64,000 nucleotides of DNA from Primulina eburnea (GCF_022965805.1 NC_133101.1:51168342-51232341); one strand, 5' to 3'; counted from the first letter of the stretch, positions 10,943-20,196 are shown. Numbers and translations: made by a program. Notes: generated by a model not told the origin, from the sequence alone.

Positions 10943-11314
10943 ATGATTCAGAATAATAAATTTCTGGAGATAGTACCAGACTCCTCTAAGCTCTCTCTGG
11001 ATCTTAGAGAAATACAGAAAACGGTACAAAATTATGGCAATATGCTATATTATGTACCTCAAAGGATTGAAAAGGTCCTAGAAAAACAAGAAGAAATTCT
11101 TGAAATCTTAAAGGATATTCAAACAAGAATACAGAAACTAGAACAACAACCAAGTTCTAGTAGAAGAACTTCAGGAGGCTGGTTACCACCATCCTTTGGT
11201 ACCGAACCTTTGTTACATCAACAAGGGAAGGCCAGAGTGGTGTCAAAACCTTTAACTGAAGAAGAAAAGATGATCAATTTAATCAAGTCTGTCTCAGAAA
11301 AGAAATTGATCTGA
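10943..11314 (+). CDS. Viral virion-associated-like protein (123 residues)
   Basis: The central part is a strong coiled coil (RIEKVLEKQEEILEILKDIQ, then TRIQKLEQQ), followed by a Ser/Arg- and Pro-rich linker and a short C-terminal helix (EEEKMINLIKSVSEKKL). Caulimovirus virion-associated proteins have the same plan: an N-terminal coiled coil that oligomerises and a C-terminal part that binds capsid or DNA. The stop codon overlaps the capsid start (TGATG at 11312-11316), typical of reinitiation on a polycistronic RNA. The functional name rests on architecture and gene position, not on residue identity. Confidence 0.55.
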   Translation: MIQNNKFLEIVPDSSKLSLDLREIQKTVQNYGNMLYYVPQRIEKVLEKQEEILEILKDIQTRIQKLEQQPSSSRRTSGGWLPPSFGTEPLLHQQGKARVVSKPLTEEEKMINLIKSVSEKKLI

Positions 11315-12756
11315 TGACAACTTTAGAAAGGATTGGTTTGGAGGATCTACAAGAGCTTGCGGAATCTTTCGCAAATCTCAAAGTAGTAGATCTAAAGATG
11401 AATACAGCAGTAGGTGAAACACCACCTGCAATAACCTGGTCATCTTCTCAGGAACCACCAAGGGAAAGTATGGGATCTCATAATGTAAATATGAGAGAAT
11501 CTCAGACTGATTTTCATACCGGTGGAGGATCACACCCAGCGGGAACAAGGGCAAGGAAAACTCAAATTCCTTTGCACCAAACACCCTACGGGAAAACTGT
11601 TTTAGATCCTATACATCCTTACGGGGTTATGCTTAACCTTGATGTATTGGACTTCAAAAACAGAGAAGATCTCATAGACGAAAGGACATCTGCTATGAGA
11701 ATTGCAGCAGGAACACTTGATCTCAACAAAGAAGGATTCATTAAACTTTTGGAAATGAGTCTTATGGGATCAGTAAAAATTGCTTGGGACATGACTTCAG
11801 CAGACATGAAAGAGTCAGTCCTAGTTGGGGAATCTCTTAGTGAGATCGCTGGAAAGATGGCTACCCTATTCAAAGCACACTTTATAGGGGTAGACTATTT
11901 CAACAGTCAAGATACAGAAAAGAAGAAAAAATATACTCAAGCTCTGTATAGTCTTGAATTACATGATATATGTTTGGTAGATGAATACATTATGTTATTC
12001 ACCAAATATAGATGGAATTCAGGAGTCGAAGAAGATATAGCTATGCAGCTTTTCTTCGCAAAAATGCCAAGCCCTTGGAGAGAAATGCTCATAAGGGAAT
12101 ACGTACCTGGTAATCCAGATACATTGGCAAGAAGAGCCTCTTTCCTTAAAGGGAAATTAGCAGAATGGTGTCACATGGCAGCATTACAAAAGAATTACAA
12201 ACGACTAAGGGGTATCAACAAAAGAACTCCTTTGTGTTGTAAGGAAAATGATCTTCCAACAATTATTGGAAGTAAACCACAGAAGCATAAAAGGAAAAGT
12301 TTTAGGACTCATCCTTATGCACAAAGTGGAAGAAGTTCTTGGAAACCAAGAACCGTATGGTCTAGACAGAAAGCCAGATCTTATAAATCTGGACAAAGAA
12401 GCGGACCATCAAGAAGTAGGATATCATCCCAAGCATCGAGCTCATCTCGAAGCACGGGAAGAACACCTACAAAGAAAACTTTCAGAAGAGCTCATACTAG
12501 AGCCAATGAAAGTTTCAAGGATTGTAATTGCTGGACATGTGGAGCAAGAGGTCATATCTCGACCAATTGTCCAGAGAATGAGAAAAGAGGTATTAAACGT
12601 TTTAATCCTACTCCGGATATTGAAGAAGCAGTTTATTACCAAGATCTTATTCAAGTATACCGATTTGAGGATATCGCCTCAGATGAAAGTATATATGAAG
12701 AAGAAGTCGTCTTAAGTCAAGAAGAATCTGATGGAACAGAATCGGAATCTGACTGA
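11314..12756 (+). CDS. Viral capsid protein with CCHC zinc knuckle
   Basis: The 480-residue ORF is complete. The N-terminal ~100 residues are polar. The core (about 110-290) shows the caulimovirid capsid pattern with LLEMSLMGSVKIAWDM and YTQALYSLELHDICLVDEY. A strongly basic Arg/Lys/Ser region (about 320-395) precedes the zinc knuckle CWTCGARGHISTNC (about residue 405-418, C-x2-C-x4-H-x4-C). The C terminus is acidic (SQEESDGTESESD). Capsid proteins of this family package the genome and use the knuckle to bind RNA and the acidic ends for processing and regulation. The last 26 nt overlap the movement protein ORF in another frame. Confidence 0.85.
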   Translation: MTTLERIGLEDLQELAESFANLKVVDLKMNTAVGETPPAITWSSSQEPPRESMGSHNVNMRESQTDFHTGGGSHPAGTRARKTQIPLHQTPYGKTVLDPIHPYGVMLNLDVLDFKNREDLIDERTSAMRIAAGTLDLNKEGFIKLLEMSLMGSVKIAWDMTSADMKESVLVGESLSEIAGKMATLFKAHFIGVDYFNSQDTEKKKKYTQALYSLELHDICLVDEYIMLFTKYRWNSGVEEDIAMQLFFAKMPSPWREMLIREYVPGNPDTLARRASFLKGKLAEWCHMAALQKNYKRLRGINKRTPLCCKENDLPTIIGSKPQKHKRKSFRTHPYAQSGRSSWKPRTVWSRQKARSYKSGQRSGPSRSRISSQASSSSRSTGRTPTKKTFRRAHTRANESFKDCNCWTCGARGHISTNCPENEKRGIKRFNPTPDIEEAVYYQDLIQVYRFEDIASDESIYEEEVVLSQEESDGTESESD

Positions 12757-13966
12757 AGACGAGGTGTTTCGACACGAAACACATGAAGATTTGTCTGGGT
12801 TTTTTAGCCAGACAACAATATCTCATAACATGGTTCAAAGAATCATGAGAGAAAATCCGAGTTTACAGAGATACCAAGGTTTCTCTGCAGGACAGGTAGA
12901 AAAGTTCTTAGGAAGTCTTGGCCTAAGAAACAGAAAGCATCATCTAATCTATAAAGTTTCTAGAAGGGAAATGGCAATCCCAATGGAACTTACAGGAAAT
13001 AGAATGGAGATGCAGTTAATTCCTTCCGAAGAAATAAAGGAGGAATTACAAAAACTCAAGATAGAAGTAGCAAGGACTATGTCCTGGATTCACATAGGAG
13101 CAATCCAGATTATGATAAAGGCTACTTTCAAAGAAGGGATAGATTCACCAATTGATATCGCCATATGCGATAAAAGAATGGGGAATCTACAAGATTCAGT
13201 ACTGGGAACAATCTCAGGAAACCTCTGTGCAGGAAAAATTGTAGGAGTAATCTATCCAAGGATAGCCTACAACCTGGCAGATCGAGATTTCAGCCGAGCC
13301 TTGACATTACATCAGAATTTTAAGGAAAAAAGGTTGATGAAAGAAGGCAATAGACCATATTCTATTACCTATCAGATTTCATATGCTCTATCTAATACAC
13401 ATCATTCTGAGTTGTTTATTAGAAACGAATTTATTGAAATCCCTGAGATATTTGGAAAAGTTGCGCAGGCAATTTATCCAGAAAGAATTGAGTTTCCTTT
13501 AATACAGGGAACAGATATCCAGATCCAAGACAAACCGATTCTACAAAGGAATCAAAGTCTTAGATTAGAACCAAGAAGACTATCTTTTCAAGGAGATAGA
13601 ATTACAAGTTACAGATGGGATAAAAAGCCTGTCATAGAAACCCAACAGGAGCTGAAAAGTTTTTCTACAATAGGAAAGCTCAGATGCCCAGAAGGTTGGA
13701 AGGAAGTAGAAATAGTATTTGATATTACAAAACAAAGGAATCAATTTCCTTGTAATTCAATATACCATTTGGAACAACCAATGATAGGAACTTACCAAGG
13801 ACTGATTAATATCGGAGAATTGGAGGTTCATATTCAAGGAATCCCAGGAAAAGAATCAGAACGATTGATTCTTGGGCTAGAGTTTCTCGAGGAACATAAA
13901 CCTTGGAAACGTCTAGAGTATGGAATGGAGTTTATGGCAGAAGATAAAATGTGGAAAATCCAATGA
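12731..13966 (+). CDS. Viral movement protein (30K superfamily)
   Basis: The 411-residue ORF is complete. It is recognised by the 30K core, around residues 115-215: SWIHIGAIQIMIKATFKEGI, then SPIDIAICDKRM, with the conserved Asp, and further on GKIVGVIYPRIAYNLADRDF. Members of this superfamily modify plasmodesmata so that virus moves from cell to cell. A C-terminal extension of about 120 residues is unassigned. The start lies inside the capsid ORF and the end overlaps the polymerase ORF by 16 nt. In cavemo- and solendoviruses capsid and movement domains share one ORF, so the separate overlapping frame is a distinguishing feature unless it arose by an old frameshift. Confidence 0.85.
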   Translation: MEQNRNLTEDEVFRHETHEDLSGFFSQTTISHNMVQRIMRENPSLQRYQGFSAGQVEKFLGSLGLRNRKHHLIYKVSRREMAIPMELTGNRMEMQLIPSEEIKEELQKLKIEVARTMSWIHIGAIQIMIKATFKEGIDSPIDIAICDKRMGNLQDSVLGTISGNLCAGKIVGVIYPRIAYNLADRDFSRALTLHQNFKEKRLMKEGNRPYSITYQISYALSNTHHSELFIRNEFIEIPEIFGKVAQAIYPERIEFPLIQGTDIQIQDKPILQRNQSLRLEPRRLSFQGDRITSYRWDKKPVIETQQELKSFSTIGKLRCPEGWKEVEIVFDITKQRNQFPCNSIYHLEQPMIGTYQGLINIGELEVHIQGIPGKESERLILGLEFLEEHKPWKRLEYGMEFMAEDKMWKIQ

Positions 13967-15987
13967 CCACAAGTCCATTCTCCATATACATTCCAGTAGG
14001 AATGTTGTATGAACAATATAAGGCAGAATACTTTGCTGCATATATTGATTCAGGTGCTGGAATATGTACAGCAAAACGAGGAGTTTTTCCAAATAATTTG
14101 GAAGAAGAGTTACCCAAGATTGCTGGACGAGATTTTTCCAGAAGAATCTTAATCTTATGTAAAGGGATTAAGATGACTGAAATCATGATTGGCGGTGCTG
14201 GACAAACACCTTGGTACAAGGTAAAGACACCACCAATTTATTTTCATGATACAGGAGCTGACATATTGTTAGGAAATAATTTCCTACAAATGTTCAAATC
14301 CTATACACAGGAAAATGAGACTAGAAGATTAGTATTCACAACACCATGTGCTCACAAAATCATAGTCCAGAGACTTCGGGAGGCATTTTACAGAAAATTG
14401 CCAATCCAGTTTCGTAGCAAGCGTGGTGATTCAGGAAAACTTCTGAACCCAAAAATGAAGGATTCAAGACGGTTTGGAGAAACAATGCTCCAGTTAAGAG
14501 CAGATAAGGAACTCCAACCAGAAGATATAGAATGCCTTAAGATAACTCTACACACAAAAGAAGTAGAGTTTGAATCTAAGGTATCACTGGAAGATGTTAA
14601 GAAGAGGATCAAAGAAAATTATAACGAAGATCCCTTGGCATGGTGGGACAGAAATCAACTCAGGGCTTGCCTTAAGATCAAGGAAGGCAAAGAGTATGAA
14701 TTTGTCCGTTGTAAACCCATCCCAATGAACATCATTGATCAGAGGGATATGCAGATTATAATCAAGGAACATTTGGACCTTGGTTTAATCAAAGCAGGTA
14801 TGTCACCATATAACAGTCCAGGTTTTTTGGTAAGAAACCATGGTGAAATTAAACGAGGAAAACCCAGATTGGTTATTAATTATCAAGAAATTAATAAGAT
14901 TCTGGAGTTTGATGGGTATTTTATACCTAGTAGAGAACACTTGATTAGTTGCATTCGCAATGCCAAGATATTCTCTAAATTTGATTGCAAGTCTGGATTC
15001 TATCAGATTCGGATGCAAGAAGAAAGCAAGAAATTCACAGCTTTCTCCACACCTCAAGGACATTATATTTGGGAAGTATTACCAATGGGATCGGCTAACT
15101 CACCCCAAATATTTCAAAGAAAGATGGATAATCTTTTCAAAGATTATTTCAAGTTTATGTTTGTTTACATCGACGATGTTTTAATAGCATCCAAAGATAT
15201 GAATGAACATGTTAAACATTTGGAGATTTTCTCTAATGTTTGCAAGAAAGAAGGACTGGTTTTATCTGAAAAGAAAGCAGTCATTGCTACAAGAAAGATT
15301 GAATTCCTCGGAATTGAAATCGATGAGTCAGGAATAATTCTGCAAGAGCACATAGTAGAAAAAGTGCAGAATTTTCCAGAAAATCTCAAAGACAAGAAGC
15401 AACTTCAAAGTTTTTTAGGGGTTGTTAATTTTGCTGAGATGTTTATTAAAAACCTGGCAAAACACAGGAAGGTGTTCAGTCCATTATTGAAAAAGGATGC
15501 TAGATTTATATGGACAGACGAACACACAAAAGGACTTATCCATTTAAAGAAGGTTTGCAAAAATCTTCCAAAGATGGCTATTCCTCAAGACGAGGATGAT
15601 CTGGTATTATATACCGATGCCAGTGATCATTGGTGGGCTGCAGTATTAACAAAGCTCACACCAGATGGAGAACAACCATGCAGATATTGTAGTGGGTTAT
15701 TCTCAGATGCAGAAGCCATAAGATGGCATATCAACGAAAAGGAATTTTATGCAGTAAAGAGGGCTTTTGAAAAATGGCCATTATTTTTACTTGCAAAGAA
15801 ATTCACTTTGAAAGTTGATAACACTCAAGTTAAAGCCTTTTTGAGGAATAGAATTGAGTCTAAACCGGAGAAAGCTAGATTATTACGATGGCAAGCTTTA
15901 TGTCAAAATTATATTTTTGATATTATAATAATAAAATCTCATGAAAATATTCTTGCAGATTTTTTAACAAGAGATGGACAGCATTGA
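13951..15987 (+). CDS. Viral polymerase: aspartic protease, reverse transcriptase, RNase H
   Basis: The 678-residue ORF is open from end to end. The retropepsin site is near residue 31 (AAYIDSGAGICTA), with the matching hydrophobic-Gly segment ADILLGNNFL. RT motifs run from about residue 250: KPRLVINYQEINK, FSKFDCKSGFYQIRM, LPMGSANSPQIFQRKM and the catalytic YIDD (about 405). RNase H starts with LYTDASDHWWAAVL (about 553) and continues through NEKEFYAVKRAFEKW and LKVDNTQVKAFL. There is no integrase, as expected for a pararetrovirus. All visible catalytic residues are present. The product would copy the pregenomic RNA into DNA in virion-like particles. The next gene begins 14 nt before its end. 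Confidence 0.92.
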   Translation: MENPMTTSPFSIYIPVGMLYEQYKAEYFAAYIDSGAGICTAKRGVFPNNLEEELPKIAGRDFSRRILILCKGIKMTEIMIGGAGQTPWYKVKTPPIYFHDTGADILLGNNFLQMFKSYTQENETRRLVFTTPCAHKIIVQRLREAFYRKLPIQFRSKRGDSGKLLNPKMKDSRRFGETMLQLRADKELQPEDIECLKITLHTKEVEFESKVSLEDVKKRIKENYNEDPLAWWDRNQLRACLKIKEGKEYEFVRCKPIPMNIIDQRDMQIIIKEHLDLGLIKAGMSPYNSPGFLVRNHGEIKRGKPRLVINYQEINKILEFDGYFIPSREHLISCIRNAKIFSKFDCKSGFYQIRMQEESKKFTAFSTPQGHYIWEVLPMGSANSPQIFQRKMDNLFKDYFKFMFVYIDDVLIASKDMNEHVKHLEIFSNVCKKEGLVLSEKKAVIATRKIEFLGIEIDESGIILQEHIVEKVQNFPENLKDKKQLQSFLGVVNFAEMFIKNLAKHRKVFSPLLKKDARFIWTDEHTKGLIHLKKVCKNLPKMAIPQDEDDLVLYTDASDHWWAAVLTKLTPDGEQPCRYCSGLFSDAEAIRWHINEKEFYAVKRAFEKWPLFLLAKKFTLKVDNTQVKAFLRNRIESKPEKARLLRWQALCQNYIFDIIIIKSHENILADFLTRDGQH

Positions 15988-17319
15988 CATTGATGCTATT
16001 ATCAAGATGCAGAGGCATTTGAGGGAACACCTTGAAATGCTTCAAACCGAGTTCAACAAGTTAGCTGTTAACGCAGAATTTGCGGGAAGGCTACAACAAG
16101 CTGATAAGAGAATTGTCTCTGATCGAATTACATGATGTTTACAGGCATATACTCAGTTATGGTCTGTAACGCAAAGGCCTATCCTCCAGGGCATTGAGAG
16201 ACCACTGGTTTCTCAAATGGAGAGTTTTCGAGTACAGGACTCTATACCTGTAGCGGGGGATTCAAATACCCCTTGCACAAGTGTTAAGTCGGGATCATCA
16301 TCAGATGAGTCGGCCAAAACAAAAATTGAGACTCCTGATCCTTATCTTGAGTCTTCAAGTCAACCCTTCACCTCGGGGATTGAAGAGGGAGAGATTAACC
16401 TTAGGCCTCGTATTGACAAAGGCAAAACTAAGGTTGATACTAATGAAAGTATAATTTCTCCATTTCAGGTTTATCAGCAGAATTGGGAGAAATTAAAAAC
16501 ACGAATTGGCATTAACCCAGCTACAAGCAGGGTTGACGTTTCAGGAAAATATCCAAGGGTATGGATGAAACAAAATTCATATCCAAAGGAAGTTAAAGCA
16601 TGGTATGAATTTGGGGCTCTTGCCTCAGTTTATACTACATCACCCAGCTTTCCAGAAATTTCAGGTCTACCAAAATGGATCCAGGAAGCTGTTCACGAGA
16701 CTTGGGCAAACAATGATTATTTGTCCAGGGGAGATGTTCTGGAGCTATACTTCTTTAGTACAGCACCAGAACCACAGGAAAAGGTTCTCACGAAGCCTTC
16801 CATTTCATCAAGCTAAGGAGGCCAGATTTGAATGTCCAGAAATTTATCAAGGACCCTCCGACAGAAGAAACACCCCTGGTGTCTTCAATAACTAAAGATG
16901 ACATTTCTACCAGAAGAGCTTGGGGTATTTGGGTCTGTCTCACTGAGATGGACAAAGTCAAGTTTCCGTTCAAATTCTACAATCATTCAGTGAACGGATC
17001 ATTCCTGTTAAATACCATGACAGGAAAAAAAACAAGTTTTGCAGAAGATCTATTTGAAAAGAAAAGAAATCTTTTGTGGAATAGCAAGCTGCCGGCAAGT
17101 AAAGAAACTCGTCGGAAATTCTGTAATATGGCACATGTAGGAAGATGGTCTGAAAACATCTGTCCAAAATGCCAAAACCAGAAGGAACCGGAATTTGGTA
17201 AAGGATTCAAGCCGAGATCTGATCGGAAACACTTTACCGATACCAGTACAAGTGGGGATGGACCACATTCACGATTTCCTCGAGGAAGCCGAAAGCCGAA
17301 GATTCCTCGACAAAATTAA
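15974..17319 (+). pseudogene. Viral translation transactivator / inclusion-body protein, broken
   Basis: The gene follows the polymerase with a 14-nt overlap, the usual place for the transactivator (TAV) that permits reinitiation on the polycistronic RNA and forms the viroplasm. The reading frame from 15974 is closed by a TGA at 16133-16135, then stays open in the same frame to 16816. The remaining part (16828-17319 and a little upstream) continues in another frame, so there is one in-frame stop and one frameshift near 16780-16810. The second part has the aromatic-rich TAV-like core (AWGIWVCLTEMDKVKFPFKF) and a Cys pair CPKC near the basic C-terminal tail. It is the only large viral gene that is clearly damaged. 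Confidence 0.65.
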
Positions 17320-17352
17320 AAGGGACATGTGATCCTCCATTACAAAAGCAGG

Positions 17353-17434
17353 ACCACTACCATGTGAGTGGTAGAAACAAGACAACCACTAATTAGTGGT
17401 AAAGGACAAATAGACCACCAATAACAAATGGTGG
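17353..17434. repeat. Three adjacent short inverted repeats upstream of the viral promoter
   Basis: Three stems stand in a row: accact/agtggt (17353-17358 with 17367-17372), the perfect 16-bp palindrome ACCACTAATTAGTGGT (17385-17400), and ccacca/tggtgg (17415-17420 with 17429-17434). Directly after them is tgactca, an AP-1/bZIP-like core. They lie about 430-510 bp upstream of the TATA box, where pararetroviral enhancers sit, and could bind host factors. Function is inferred from position. Confidence 0.75.
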
Positions 17435-17566
17435 ATGACTCAGTAAGCATTGAATACCAATTTAAAAGGAATCCAATGAATAAAAGTAAATTAACTGGTC
17501 CCGAAAATTCATCCATAAATAAGGACAGAAAGGAAACCAGTTAACACACCAGAATCAAAACTTAAA

Positions 17567-17767
17567 ATGTATCGTGTATATTTGAAAGTTTTGAAAAGAA
17601 GAATAACATACAAGAGGAAAGAGGCAGAAGCACTGAAATGGTTAGTAAATCATTTCAAAGAGTATAAAAAAGATGAAATTACTGCCGATATCCTGGAAAC
17701 TCATCGTCAATGGTATCTAAGAGAGATAAAGGAAGATGAGAAGTTGATGTCAAGATTAATAATCTAG
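17567..17767 (+). CDS. Viral small ORF downstream of TAV (66 residues), unknown
   Basis: The frame begins MYRVYLKVLKRRITYKRK and is basic, with several Trp and Tyr (LKWLVNHFKEY, HRQWYLREI). It has no recognisable family. It lies between the transactivator and the promoter, a place that is non-coding in most genera. The amphipathic composition looks protein-like, but at this length chance cannot be excluded. Confidence 0.4.
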   Translation: MYRVYLKVLKRRITYKRKEAEALKWLVNHFKEYKKDEITADILETHRQWYLREIKEDEKLMSRLII

Positions 17768-17860
17768 ACAGGGACCCCTCAACCACCAAATGGTCCCCAA
17801 TGCAAGCTGTAAAGGCTTATGAAGATTTGAAATCCGAAGTTCAAATCCGAAGGAGCCTTC

Positions 17861-17868
17861 TATAAATA
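17861..17868 (+). promoter_or_regulatory. TATA box of the viral pregenomic RNA promoter
   Basis: The motif tataaata follows a GA-rich stretch and is followed by GAAG-rich sequence, as in other caulimovirid pregenomic promoters. A start site near 17890-17900 would give a transcript that runs around the circle, through the leader and primer site, and ends at the poly(A) signal at 18045, so that both ends share about 150 nt. Confidence 0.7.
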
Positions 17869-18044
17869 AGGAAGGAAGAAGGAAGTGAAGATCATCAAAT
17901 ATTTTCTCCATTTCTTTCATACAAGGTTGTAATATTTTCTTTCAAGTTTTATGTGTGTTAAGAGTTCAGCTACGATAAGTAGCTAAAACAAGTTTCTCCT
18001 CCTCTACAGGAGGTTACTATGTAATAAATAAATGTTTGTGTTTG

Positions 18045-18050
18045 AATAAA
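18045..18050 (+). terminator. Viral poly(A) signal
   Basis: An AATAAA lies about 180 bp after the TATA box, the spacing used in this family. A second AATAAA is at 18023-18028. Passing the signal on the first round and using it on the second creates the terminally redundant RNA. Confidence 0.7.
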
Positions 18051-18314
18051 AGAGATCTTTGCTCTTAGCCCCTATCATGTATTATTTTCAAAAAATTTGA
18101 TCTTTTGCTGTACGCTCTAAGGTAGGAAACGAATTAGAGCTGTGCTAAGTATTGCTGAAGGAATCTGCTTAGTAACCATCGGTTGCGATCGTGTGGTTGG
18201 ACTGTGAGGAGCAGTTCGTAAAAAACGGTGGATACAACCCGGTGGTACTCTAGTCAAAAAGGTAAAAGATTCAATTTATTTTACGGAAGCATGATGGGCC
18301 TTTTACTACAAAAA

Positions 18315-18454
18315 AGAAATCAATAATTTAAAATAAAGATATAAGGGCAAACTTGGAAATTTGAAGGATATGGGGAGTTGAAACAAAGTTTTAATGGGGT
18401 AGGGAGTAAAGAGGAAGTTGAGAATGGAAATAGGGAGTTTTTGACAAAATCCCC
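18315..18454 (-). repeat. Right terminal inverted arm of the MULE-like element
   Basis: Read on the minus strand it begins ggggattttgtcaaaaactc and runs parallel to the left arm. It is followed at 18455-18463 by the second copy of the 9-bp duplication. The arm ends inward near caataattta, where viral sequence takes over. Confidence 0.75.
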
Positions 18455-18463
18455 TTTATTATT

Positions 18464-20196
18464 TTCAATTATTATCTACCCACGCTGTGAACATGATGTT
18501 ATTTTATATAATTGATGATTAAAATTATAAATATGAGCATTTAAATAATTAATTAAAAAATAAATAAAATAAATTTTATATAGATCGAACGATTAGAAAA
18601 CAATAAAATCAATTTACAAAGTTTGAAAAACTTTCTTAAATACAACGTTTGTTATTGAATTTTTTAGGTTGTTATCATTATCACATATCAAAATTTTTAG
18701 ACTCCTGAGATTTGTTATTCTAGATACATTGACATATATCAGATCATGAATAAAACCGAGGTTCTTCAAAAAAACCTAAACGAGACAATCATTGATTATG
18801 ATTTTTGCTGATTGTAATTTCGTATTATTCAATTAAATGATGCAACAGGATCATTTCAATATTTCATCAAAATTTCATCAAAAATACCAATTTTCGCATA
18901 ACCGTCATTTGGTTATCTAATTTTTCTCATCTCCTACATTAAAGATCCAATCCGAAAATTGATTCACTATAACACATTCTTCGTCTGCAGTCGTATATTT
19001 TCGTGAATCTCAAAATTGTACAACGTCTCCGTGAAAGTTTACATGTTGAATTCGAAATTATGAGAAAATTTTGTTTTATGGGTATTAGTTAGATTTACAG
19101 GCTCGTGATTTTTGAGTTTGGACATGCATTTATTTTTTTAAGTTATGGAAATGTTACCTTAGTCATTGTATGTAAATAAATTTATATTAAATATCAATTA
19201 CTATTGTTTTGGCGAGTTGGAAAGTATTTGAAACACATACTTCACACCTAAATTTTCTTGCACGACATGTTTGAAGAAAGCAACAACCCAGGGCTTCATA
19301 AATCTTATCCAATTGTGTCAGGATGTCATTGATGAAATCTCCCCACAAAATATATGATTTTTTATCATGACATTTAGAAAAAATTTAAAAAAACTCATAA
19401 TGATGGGTGGGAAACTTAATTTTATAATCATAAAAATTTTATTCATTGTTAAATTAATATCAAGGATCTAAGCCCACCAAACACTCCAAAATCTATAAAT
19501 AAATAAAGGATCATCCTCCATATCCAAGATACACAAGATGTTTGGATCAATGTTATCGCTAGAAACTATTAGTCCGAATACTTTGAAATTTTGACTTCCA
19601 TTGCTCCGATCACACAAGAAACTATTAGTTTCAAGAACTCCAATTATTATAATTGTTGTTTTAATTTCTTAGCCGTGTAAGATAATTTCTTTGATTGTCT
19701 CAGTTAAGTCAGATGCACATGTGGGCTCAAAGCTCAGAATATGCACATGCTACCGCTACAGAGAAAGATGCAAGAACAACATAAACCACCCCAGAGCCAA
19801 TTCCAAACCCCTTAAGGATTTTAGGATTTTATGCAAGAGATTGTAATTGAAGCAACATTAAATCATAAAAGTGTCGAATCAATTGCTATACCTCAATCAA
19901 ACAAGCTGTACTTGAGAACTAGTAGATGTAATCGAGCTTAAAAATGTCAAAACTTGAAGCTGCAGTTTATCTGGAACGGAACAGTAGCTATACTCGCCAG
20001 AAAATGTTCTACTTGAAGCCGGGAAGTGACTAAGAACGAGCTGGAAGAACACAGCTGAATCAGTGTATATTCTTGGTTCGAAAAACAAGCTTCAACAAAT
20101 AGAAATACTTAGAAATTAGAAGAAATCGCGAGTACAAAACATGCAGAACCGAGTCGCGACGAGGTTTTGATAGCCATTTTGAGCTCGAATCTTTGG
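18464..20196. other. Gene-free spacer
   Basis: The sequence is AT-rich and intergenic, with no coding similarity that I can recognise on either strand. Short open frames have no domain signatures. Confidence 0.5.

Larger units (their letters stand above)
10453..18300 (+). mobile_element. Endogenous pararetrovirus (Caulimoviridae), near full length
   Basis: This is a linear copy of about 7.85 kb, the normal unit length of the family. It runs from just upstream of the tRNA-Met primer site to the end of the leader region downstream of the promoter, so the circle was opened close to the primer site. Gene order is small ORFs, coiled-coil protein, capsid, movement protein, protease/RT/RNase H and transactivator. 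Capsid ahead of movement protein is the order of cavemo- and solendoviruses, but here they are two overlapping ORFs rather than one polyprotein. Capsid, movement and polymerase ORFs are open; the transactivator has an in-frame stop and a frameshift. The genus cannot be fixed by eye. Confidence 0.9.
10317..18454 (+). mobile_element. Mutator-like terminal inverted repeats enclosing a whole pararetrovirus genome
   Basis: The block starts GGGG and ends CCCC and is flanked by a perfect 9-bp direct repeat tttattatt (10308-10316 and 18455-18463), as made by Mutator-like elements. The outer about 140 bp at each side are inverted copies of each other, with matches such as ctccctaaacc and acccttat on the left and their complements on the right. 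Everything between the arms is a single caulimovirid genome. No Mutator transposase is present. Two histories fit: a virus integrated into the middle of a MULE-type foldback element, or the arms captured and moved the virus. The sequence alone does not decide. Confidence 0.8.

Noticed and set aside
12248..12715. 155-residue ORF overlapping the capsid gene in another frame
   Set aside because: It is a shadow frame of the basic, purine-rich capsid region; the main frame carries the zinc knuckle.
17509..17525. Second TATA-like motif (ccataaataag) before the viral small ORF
   Set aside because: It has no matching downstream poly(A) arrangement; the 17861 TATA has the expected spacing to the poly(A) signal.
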